Part shown: piece by piece, positions 23,457-28,930 of the stretch
How the letters are laid out: every line of letters begins with the position of its first letter
Numbering within the stretch: position 1 is the stretch's first letter
Assembly (NCBI RefSeq): GCF_030846195.1
Contig: NZ_JAVCWH010000020.1
Span: 1 to 34,587 of the forward strand
DNA length: 34,587 nucleotides
Reading direction: 5' to 3'
Source: Paracoccus yibinensis
GTDB lineage: Bacteria > Pseudomonadota > Alphaproteobacteria > Rhodobacterales > Rhodobacteraceae
Position numbers and translations under genes: made by a program
Notes under the pieces: generated by a model
Database searches by the model: none
What the model was told of the DNA's origin: nothing
The model's input: only the letters and a program-made list of their open reading frames with translations

Positions 23457-23486
23457 GAAATAGGTCGCCGAAAGGCGGTCTATTTC
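23457..23486. terminator. 13-bp GAAA-loop hairpin, operon terminator
   Basis: GAAATAGGTCGCC (23457-23469) pairs with 23474-23486 over 13 bp including two G-T wobbles, closed by a GAAA tetraloop. It covers the stop codon of the DUF421 gene. Each outer arm gives an A/U-rich base with TTTC runs, so it could end transcription of the long minus-strand unit and shield the DUF892 promoter. Confidence 0.65.
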
Positions 23487-23926
23487 TGCTTGGGGATGAT
23501 GCTGATGCCGCCGCTGACCTCCAGCACGGCGGCGTCAATGTCGTCCAGTGCCTTCAACCCCTGCTGCGCACGCGCGGATTCCAACACATCCTCGATACTG
23601 ACGCGGGCGCGCTGCATCGCTTCGGGGTCGATCCGGCCTTCGCTGATCAGCACCGTCGGGTTTCCATCCAGAAGCGAAGCCACGCGGGGCGACCAGCTTT
23701 TCAGCCAGGCCAGCAGAACGTCGGTGGCAAACAGCGTCAGGATCAGCACGAGCGCGTTGCTGATGGAAAAATCGTCGCCCAGCAGTGCCTGTTGCGTCGT
23801 CTCGGCGATGATCAGCAGCAGCACGAAATCGAAGGGCGTCATCTGCGCCATGGTGCGGCGTCCCGACAGGCGGGTGGCGATCAGCAGGACGATATAGACG
23901 GAAATGCCGCGAATGACCGAATCCAT
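23480..23926 (-). CDS. DUF421 (YetF-like) membrane protein
   Basis: 148 residues. Two to three N-terminal membrane helices (about 5-20, 32-48, 55-75) are followed by the small DUF421 alpha/beta domain: LLDGNPTVLISEGRIDPEAMQRARVSIEDVLESAR, AVLEVSGGISIIPK. The pattern GRRTMAQMTPFDFVLLLIIAET is diagnostic. The family is widespread and uncharacterised, and YetF-type proteins have been tied to stress and spore traits. The start is the ATG at 23924-23926 behind GGAGGAAATC. It lies 11 bases after the unknown anchored protein and is last gene of the minus-strand run, directly before a strong hairpin. Confidence 0.85.
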   Translation of the reverse strand: MDSVIRGISVYIVLLIATRLSGRRTMAQMTPFDFVLLLIIAETTQQALLGDDFSISNALVLILTLFATDVLLAWLKSWSPRVASLLDGNPTVLISEGRIDPEAMQRARVSIEDVLESARAQQGLKALDDIDAAVLEVSGGISIIPKQK

Positions 23927-23937
23927 GATTTCCTCCG

Positions 23938-24453
23938 CTAAGGCAGCACGACAAGGTTGATCCGGCGAGTTTCGCCGGCGACGGTCATGTCGAAGCCGGT
24001 CCAGCCGAAATGCATGGCGCGGATGTCGAACTTGACCTCGTGGGGGGGCGCGTCGGCTGCGGGGAAGGTCATGGACTGTGCGCCGGACCGCAGGGTGGTC
24101 CGATCGGGTTCGGGCTGGATGCGTTCGATCATGAAGCGGTCGAAGAAAGGCTGCGACACGATGATCTCATGGCTGTCGCCCGGTTCCCGGAAGGTGATGG
24201 ACAAATCGTCCGATCCTTCCCAGCGGGTGACGCGCGGGATTTCGACGCGGGCTGCCGCAAATTCCACGGTCTGCTTGTGAAAGACCCCGCCGCTGCCGGT
24301 CAGCCCCAGGACGGCCAGAAGCATGATCCCGCCGAACGTCCACCAGGCGACCCGCTGCATCCGCCAATAGCGGCGCTGCTTTTCGCGGGGTTCGTCAAGC
24401 TGCAATCCGTCCGGCCTGATCGGCGGCATGTCCAATCGCGATCCATGGGCCAT
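23938..24453 (-). CDS. Unknown single-pass membrane protein
   Basis: 171 residues; not recognised. A charged N-terminal tail of about 34 residues is followed by one membrane helix (about 35-55, VAWWTFGGIMLLAVLGLTG). A beta-rich domain comes next (about 60-171) with repeated acidic and basic strands (VTRWEGSDDLSITFREPG, HEIIVSQPFFDRFMIERIQPEPDR). The orientation suggests an extracytoplasmic domain. The start is the ATG at 24451-24453 with GGGGGA seven bases ahead. A TTG five codons earlier was rejected because it would lie over the ribosome site. It is 69 bases downstream of the 56-residue protein and 11 before DUF421, in the probable catalase-headed transcript. The function is unknown. Confidence 0.65.
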   Translation of the reverse strand: MAHGSRLDMPPIRPDGLQLDEPREKQRRYWRMQRVAWWTFGGIMLLAVLGLTGSGGVFHKQTVEFAAARVEIPRVTRWEGSDDLSITFREPGDSHEIIVSQPFFDRFMIERIQPEPDRTTLRSGAQSMTFPAADAPPHEVKFDIRAMHFGWTGFDMTVAGETRRINLVVLP

Positions 24454-24522
24454 GATCCGTTCCCCCAACCAGTTGCTTCTGCAAAGAAAAGCCGCAGGTC
24501 AGGTTCCGGTTCCGTGCGCCTT

Positions 24523-24693
24523 TCAGGGACGGGCGCCTGCGTTGATGGCGGGGGGATCCTCGGTTACCTCGGAGGCGTGCCACAGGTTCCGGCCCAGGAA
24601 GATCACCACGACAAGGGCGACCAGGATCGCAACAACTGCGATCCCGGCCCGGCCCAGACGCCGGGGACCGGGCCTGGGCGCCTGGCCCGTCAT
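24523..24693 (-). CDS. 56-residue membrane microprotein
   Basis: Starts MTGQAPRPGPRRLGRAG, with a basic N-terminus, then one hydrophobic helix (about 17-34, IAVVAILVALVVVIFLG). A short tail with acidic residues follows (RNLWHASEVTEDPPAINAGARP). The ATG overlaps the stop of the 67-residue protein as ATGA, typical of translational coupling, which supports it as real despite its size. By the positive-inside rule the N-terminus is cytoplasmic. No family recognised; perhaps a partner of its small neighbour. Confidence 0.65.
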   Translation of the reverse strand: MTGQAPRPGPRRLGRAGIAVVAILVALVVVIFLGRNLWHASEVTEDPPAINAGARP

Positions 24694-24893
24694 GACAGCG
24701 CCCAGATCGCGCCCAGAATGACCAGCAGGATCATCGCGACAGGCCAGATCAGCACCTGCCAGGCCAGCCTGTTGCGCACGGGCGCGGTGGCGCGGACGTA
24801 ATCGGTATCCGAAGGCTCGCCCGCGGCGCCGGCGGATCGGTCGATGGGACCGGCCTCGGTCGTCTTTTCGCCGTCTTCTGTGGTGCTGGGCAT
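24690..24893 (-). CDS. 67-residue membrane microprotein
   Basis: MPSTTEDGEKTTEAGPIDRS gives a long acidic, hydrophilic N-terminus of about 40 residues. A single membrane helix closes the protein (about 46-65, QVLIWPVAMILLVILGAIWAL), so it is tail-anchored. The ATG is 4 bases after the alcohol dehydrogenase stop and its own stop overlaps the next ATG, so it sits inside a coupled string. The pairing of two tiny single-helix proteins is suggestive of a small membrane complex; no known family recognised. Confidence 0.65.
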   Translation of the reverse strand: MPSTTEDGEKTTEAGPIDRSAGAAGEPSDTDYVRATAPVRNRLAWQVLIWPVAMILLVILGAIWALS

Positions 24894-24897
24894 GATC

Positions 24898-26085
24898 CTA
24901 GATCCCTTTTGCCGCGCCGGGCGTCAGGACGACCTTGGTCCATTCGTCCTGCTTGCCATGGAAGTTCCTGTATCCGGTCGGCGCATCCTCCAGCGACAGC
25001 CGGTGAGAGATCAGGAAGGTCGTGTCGATCTCTCCCTCCAGGATGCGGTGCAGCAGCTGGCGGGTGTATTTCTGCACATGCGTCTGGCCGGTGCGGATTT
25101 GCAGACCCTTTTCCATCAGCGCGCCCACGGGAAACTTGTCGGCCAGGCCGCCATAGACACCGGGGATCGACACGCGCCCGCCTTTTCTGACCGCCAACAG
25201 CGCCATGCGCAGCGCATGGACATTGTCGGCGCCCATGCCGATCTTCTGCTTCAGGGCGTCCATGATCCTGTCGGGGGCAAAGCCGTGGCTTTCCATGCCC
25301 ACCGCGTCGATCACCGCGTCGGGACCGATGCCCCCCGTCATCTCCATCAGGGCCTCCAGCACATGCGTCTGGGTATAGTCGATGACCTTGGCGCCCAGCT
25401 TGCGCGCCAGGGTCAGGCGGCCGGGGTAATGGTCGATGGCGATCACCTGTTCCGCCCCCATCAGCAGCGCCGACTGGATCGCGAACAGTCCGACCGGCCC
25501 GCAGCCCCAGACGGCCACGGTGTCGCCGTCCTGGATGTCGGCGTTCTCGGCCGCCATCCAGCCGGTCGGCAGGATGTCGGACAGGAACAGAACCTGTTCG
25601 TCGGACACGCCGTCCGGCACCACGATCGGACCCACATCGGAAAAGGGCACGCGCACATATTCCGCCTGCCCGCCGGGATAGCCGCCGGTCATGTGCGAGT
25701 ATCCGAAAAGCCCGCTCATCGGGTGGCCGTAAAGCAGTTCGGACGCTTCCTGCTTTTCCACCGGGTTTGAATTGTCGCAGGCCGAGAACTGCCCTTGGCC
25801 GCAGAAGAAGCAGGCCCCGCAGGAGATGGTGAAGGGCACCACCACCCGGTCGCCTTTCTTCAGCGTGGATTTTGGTCCCGTCTCGACCACGCGGCCCATG
25901 AATTCGTGGCCCAGGATGTCGCCGGGGACCAGTCCGGGGATCACGGCGTCGTAAAGATGCAGGTCCGATCCGCAGATCGCGGTCGCCGTCACCTCGATGA
26001 TGGCGTCGCGGGGATTGACGATTTCCGGGTCGGGAACGGTATCGACGCGGACATCATGCTTGCCATGCCAGGTCAGTGCGCGCAT
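24898..26085 (-). CDS. Zinc-dependent alcohol dehydrogenase, glutathione-independent FDH-like
   Basis: 395 residues. Catalytic-zinc motifs are complete (ATAICGSDLHLY, GHEFMGRVVETG). A structural-zinc cluster is visible (CGACFFCGQGQFSACD). The Rossmann motif is VWGCGPVGLFAIQSALLMGA. The insertion between GHPMSGLFGYSHMTGGYPGGQAEY and ILPTGW, together with the length, matches the formaldehyde-dismutase/FDH-like subgroup of MDR enzymes rather than ordinary ADHs. It probably oxidises an aldehyde or alcohol formed under stress; the substrate is unproven. The start is the ATG at 26083-26085, overlapping the SRPBCC stop (TGATG). It is part of the catalase-headed operon. Confidence 0.87.
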   Translation of the reverse strand: MRALTWHGKHDVRVDTVPDPEIVNPRDAIIEVTATAICGSDLHLYDAVIPGLVPGDILGHEFMGRVVETGPKSTLKKGDRVVVPFTISCGACFFCGQGQFSACDNSNPVEKQEASELLYGHPMSGLFGYSHMTGGYPGGQAEYVRVPFSDVGPIVVPDGVSDEQVLFLSDILPTGWMAAENADIQDGDTVAVWGCGPVGLFAIQSALLMGAEQVIAIDHYPGRLTLARKLGAKVIDYTQTHVLEALMEMTGGIGPDAVIDAVGMESHGFAPDRIMDALKQKIGMGADNVHALRMALLAVRKGGRVSIPGVYGGLADKFPVGALMEKGLQIRTGQTHVQKYTRQLLHRILEGEIDTTFLISHRLSLEDAPTGYRNFHGKQDEWTKVVLTPGAAKGI

Positions 26086-26702
26086 CAGTCTGCCTTTCGG
26101 TTGGCCGAGGTGGCGATCTCGCCGGTTTCCAGAAGCATCTTCAGCCGCTTCAGATCCTGCTTGCCCCGGATCTTGGGATCGGTGCCGCGCAGCCGGGCCG
26201 CCCATTGGCCGACGATGCCCGCCTGGGGGCGCCAGGCGATGTGGGCCTCGACCTCGGTTCCGCGCCCGGCGGGGGCGTCGCGCAACTGGACCTTTGCCTC
26301 GATCTCGACTTCGGCGCCGTCCACGGATCGCCAGGCAAGCGCCTCGTCGCGGCGATCCTCGACCAGGCGGGTCTCGATGGACAGATGCCCGTCGGGGGTG
26401 TCGATGACCCAGGTCACGTCGTCGCCGTTGACATGGACGGCGGCGAGGCCTTCCATAAAATCGGTCAGGTGGTCGGGGTTGCGCCACATCTCATAGATGC
26501 GGCTGCGCGGCGCCTTGATCGTGACGGTGCGGCCCACGACCTGATAGCCGCCAAAGCTGGACTGTCTGGCGGTTCGGCCCGGCGCGCTGTCGGGCGGGCG
26601 CCTGGGGCCGGACTTCATGGCAGTCCCGACGGCCAGTCCTGCGCCAACGGACAGCGCAAGAACGGTGGCCACAAGGGGCAGGTCGGGGGAACGTCGGGTC
26701 AT
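26085..26702 (-). CDS. Membrane-anchored SRPBCC (polyketide cyclase/dehydrase-like) protein
   Basis: 205 residues. One N-terminal helix (about 6-28, PLVATVLALSVGAGLAVGTAM) is followed by an SRPBCC hydrophobic-pocket domain starting VVGRTVTIKAPRSRIYEMWRNPDHLTDFM, the usual first strand and helix. It ends GLRGTDPKIRGKQDLKRLKMLLETGEI-like, also typical. Such proteins bind lipids or other hydrophobic ligands and recur next to stress genes in alphaproteobacteria. The start is the ATG at 26700-26702 after AAGGAGG with ideal spacing; a GTG at 26732 is less likely. It follows the catalase gene by 51 bases and overlaps the dehydrogenase. Confidence 0.8.
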   Translation of the reverse strand: MTRRSPDLPLVATVLALSVGAGLAVGTAMKSGPRRPPDSAPGRTARQSSFGGYQVVGRTVTIKAPRSRIYEMWRNPDHLTDFMEGLAAVHVNGDDVTWVIDTPDGHLSIETRLVEDRRDEALAWRSVDGAEVEIEAKVQLRDAPAGRGTEVEAHIAWRPQAGIVGQWAARLRGTDPKIRGKQDLKRLKMLLETGEIATSANRKAD

Positions 26703-26753
26703 CCGGGCCTCCTTGGAAAATGCGGCCACCACGTCCGGCGGCGGCCGTAAGGG

Positions 26754-27689
26754 TCAGCGCGACTTCTGGTAAAGCTTGGCCGCGATTTCGAACATCTCCT
26801 CGGGGGCATAGTCGGGCGTGAAGGCCGAGGGCACGCCCGTCAGGTCGTGAATCTTGCCGCCCTCGGGCATTCCGTCCACCACCTCCAATTCGCCCGGAGG
26901 ATCGTCAGGCAGGGCGGTTTCCCCGCCGCCGCCCCAGATGCCGCGCATCTCCTCGTAATCGTTGGGGCTGAAGGTATAAAGGCGGCGGTGCGATCCTTCG
27001 GCCAGGTATTTCTGGCATTCGGGGATATTGCCCAGCGGGATGTTCGGCGTGGGCAGGAACTTGTCCAGATCCACCCCCGTCAGCTTCTTCAGCGCCAGGG
27101 CATAGGCATGGGCATGGACCGATCCGCGCACCAGCAGGTATCCGCAGACCTCGCGCCCGGTGATGTTGGCATCCGTCAGCGATTCATAGACCCGCAGCTT
27201 GTGCAGCCGCGCGCCGCATTCCAGGTGGAAGTTGTGCAGCAGATCCACGATCACGTTGCCGGTCGTCGTCACCATGTCCGCGTTCCAGGACATCGAGTTC
27301 GAATTGACCGGAACCGCACCCCCCGCATGGCTATAGAACGAAGCGGCGGACCGGATGTCCTTCATCTCCTCGAACGGCGCCTTCGAGATGTCGCCGCCAT
27401 CCCCTTCGTCCCCGCCGGGCTTGTCCGGCCCGTTGGCCAGCATGGCCACGCCGTTGCTGACAAGCTCGACATGGCCCAGTTCCTCGGCCGTGATCGCGGC
27501 GACAAGGCTGTAGAAGGGGCGCAGCTTCGATTTGCTGCGAAAGTTGAAGCTTTGGAACATGTAGTTCCCGAGCGTGGACATTTCGCCGTATTTTCCCCCC
27601 AGCAGTTCCTGCAAGGCGGCGGCGGCATTCGGATCTTGTCGCTTGGGGGCGGGCAGTTCGACTTGCAGCTTATCGACGCGCAGGAACAT
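26754..27689 (-). CDS. Manganese (di-Mn) catalase
   Basis: 311 residues. A non-haem catalase that dismutates H2O2. The four-helix-bundle ligand set can be read out: Glu36 (KYGEMST), Glu70 and His73 (TAEELGHVELV), Glu157 (NFHLECGARLH), and His192 (RGSVHAHAYA). The C-terminal wrap (GIWGGGGETALPDDPP, FTPDYAPEEMFEIA) is that of the Rhodobacterales/Rhizobiales type. The start is the ATG at 27687-27689 behind GGAGAACGTCC. It heads a minus-strand run of up to seven genes and lies under a GGAAC-N17-GTT promoter 34 bases upstream, in the region divergent to nap. That arrangement fits general-stress induction rather than OxyR control; no OxyR-type site was seen. Confidence 0.93.
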   Translation of the reverse strand: MFLRVDKLQVELPAPKRQDPNAAAALQELLGGKYGEMSTLGNYMFQSFNFRSKSKLRPFYSLVAAITAEELGHVELVSNGVAMLANGPDKPGGDEGDGGDISKAPFEEMKDIRSAASFYSHAGGAVPVNSNSMSWNADMVTTTGNVIVDLLHNFHLECGARLHKLRVYESLTDANITGREVCGYLLVRGSVHAHAYALALKKLTGVDLDKFLPTPNIPLGNIPECQKYLAEGSHRRLYTFSPNDYEEMRGIWGGGGETALPDDPPGELEVVDGMPEGGKIHDLTGVPSAFTPDYAPEEMFEIAAKLYQKSR

Positions 27690-27723
27690 GGACGTTCTCC
27701 GGGGATGAGGGATGCGGGGAGGA

Positions 27724-27748
27724 AACACCCTCCACCCGGATCCGTTCC
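27724..27748 (-). promoter_or_regulatory. EcfG-type promoter of Mn-catalase operon
   Basis: Minus strand: GGAAC (27744-27748), 17 bases, GTT (27724-27726), ending 34 bases before the catalase ATG. The shared 21-base element (27756-27776) stands just upstream, as at the DUF892 promoter. Confidence 0.7.
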
Positions 27749-27755
27749 CCCCAGC

Positions 27756-27776
27756 CGGGCCAACAAAGGTTAACCG
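27756..27776 (-). promoter_or_regulatory. Upstream promoter element shared with DUF892 gene (copy B)
   Basis: 21 bases containing AAAGGTTAACC (plus-strand reading) match 23379-23399 at 18 positions, and begin 7 bases beyond the GGAAC box. GGTTAACC here is a palindrome. It could bind an additional activator of these two promoters. Confidence 0.45.
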
Positions 27777-27894
27777 TCTGGCTGCGCTGCCATGGCCACG
27801 ACTGCCGGATGCGCGGCTTTCCGGCCTGGTCAGGTGATCTGGTTGGGTTCGATTTTCCTGTCGAGAAATTTTTCCTCAAGAACTCTCGTCACAG

Positions 27895-27933
27895 TTGAAT
27901 TGCGGCATGGACTCTTGTTACCTGTCAGGACAG
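27895..27933 (+). promoter_or_regulatory. napE upstream region: weak promoter-like match and small palindrome
   Basis: TTGAAT (27895-27900), 17 bases and TTACCT give a poor sigma-70 match. CTGTCAGGACAG (27922-27933) is a 5-bp palindrome with two central bases that a regulator could bind. No FNR, NarR or Nnr-type TTGAC-N4-GTCAA box was found in the 283 bases between catalase and napE, in line with nap operons that are expressed in air. Confidence 0.3.
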
Positions 27934-27972
27934 ACAGCCGGACGCCATCAAACTGCAATCCAGGAGGTAGCA

Positions 27973-28158
27973 ATGTCGGACAGACATGCCACCGAACCCG
28001 AAAAGCGAAGACCGACTCGCCGCGGAGAGATGGCGCAGTTCCTGCTTCTGGCTTTTGGTATCTGGCCGATCGTTGCCGTGGCTTTCGTGGGGGGCTACGG
28101 CTTTCTTGTCTGGATATACCAGATGATCGCCGGACCCCCTGGCCCGTCGGGGCATTAA
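27973..28158 (+). CDS. napE: Periplasmic nitrate reductase component NapE
   Basis: 61 residues. A small single-helix membrane protein: hydrophilic start MSDRHATEPEKRRPTRRGEM, then AQFLLLAFGIWPIVAVAFVGG across the membrane, and the NapE ending GFLVWIYQMIAGPPG. NapE's role is unclear; it is common in Rhodobacterales nap operons and not strictly required. The start is the ATG at 27973 behind AGGAGGTAGCA, the strongest ribosome site of the operon. It is first gene of napEFDABC, and its stop is 3 bases before napF. Confidence 0.9.
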   Translation: MSDRHATEPEKRRPTRRGEMAQFLLLAFGIWPIVAVAFVGGYGFLVWIYQMIAGPPGPSGH

Positions 28159-28161
28159 AAC

Positions 28162-28668
28162 ATGCCTGCCAGTCCCGGAATATCGAGACGGAACCTGCTG
28201 CGCGGCATGGCCCGCCCGGCACCGTTTCTGCCGCGCCCGCCTGGGGTCTCGGTCGCATCGCTGGCCGCCTGCACCGGCTGCGGGGCCTGTGTCGATGCCT
28301 GTCCACAGGCCATCCTGGCTCTGGCGCCGGGGGGCGTGGTGCTGAGGCCGGAAGCGGGTGAATGCGTCTTTTGCGGCGACTGCGCCGCCTCCTGTCCCGA
28401 AGAGGTCTTCTTGCCGGGCGGGCCTATGGGCCACGTCATGCAGATCTCGGCGGACTGTTTCGTTCATGCCGGCATCGCCTGCATGAGCTGCCGGGACGCA
28501 TGTCCCGAACAGGCGATCGCGATGCAGCCCCGGATCGGCGCTCCGTTCCTGCCGCGGATCGACACGGCCTCCTGCACCGGCTGCGCGGCCTGTTCGGCAT
28601 CCTGCCCGGCCGACGCCATTATGGCCGTGAAAAGGGAAACCGAGGAAAGAGAGGTCGAGGATGCCTAA
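28162..28668 (+). CDS. napF: Ferredoxin-type protein NapF
   Basis: 168 residues. A cytoplasmic iron-sulphur protein thought to help mature or insert the cluster of NapA. Four cysteine groups are visible: CTGCGACVDACP, CVFCGDCAASCP, CMSCRDACPE and CTGCAACSASCP. The third is split unusually (CxxCxxxCP after CIxxA), which may make one cluster non-standard. No ribosome site precedes the ATG, so translation is probably coupled to napE, 3 bases upstream. It overlaps napD by 8 bases. Confidence 0.93.
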   Translation: MPASPGISRRNLLRGMARPAPFLPRPPGVSVASLAACTGCGACVDACPQAILALAPGGVVLRPEAGECVFCGDCAASCPEEVFLPGGPMGHVMQISADCFVHAGIACMSCRDACPEQAIAMQPRIGAPFLPRIDTASCTGCAACSASCPADAIMAVKRETEEREVEDA

Positions 28669-28930
28669 GCCACGCTGGCATGTGTCATCCGCCGTCGTGA
28701 CGGTCACCCAGGACGCGATGGCCGAGGTCCGCGACCTGATCGCGCGGCTGGAGGGCGTCGAAATCCATGGGGGTGACGCCACCCGGCTGATCGTCACCAT
28801 CGAAGGAAAAAGCACCGGAACGCTGGGGGACCGGCTGACCGAGATCAATCTGATGAAAGGCGTTCTGGCGGCCAGCATGGTCTTCGAACACGCCGAGGAG
28901 ACGGAGGAAATGCCATGCCCCTTGACCTGA
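28661..28930 (+). CDS. napD: NapD chaperone
   Basis: 89 residues with a ferredoxin-like fold: WHVSSAVVTVTQDAMAEVRDLI, GVEIHGGDATRLIVTIEG, LMKGVLAASMVFEHAE. NapD binds the twin-arginine signal of NapA and holds export until the cofactor is inserted. It overlaps napF by 8 bases and napA by 16, so the chaperone and its client are made in step. Confidence 0.93.
   Translation: MPKPRWHVSSAVVTVTQDAMAEVRDLIARLEGVEIHGGDATRLIVTIEGKSTGTLGDRLTEINLMKGVLAASMVFEHAEETEEMPCPLT

Noticed and set aside
24483..24513. EcfG promoter before the 171-residue membrane protein
   Set aside because: Two GGAAC boxes are present on the minus strand, but the bases 17 further on read CTT or TTT, not GTT.
27841..27972. FNR or NarR box before napE
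   Set aside because: No TTGAT/TTGAC-N4-ATCAA/GTCAA match was found; only a weak promoter-like pair and a small palindrome.
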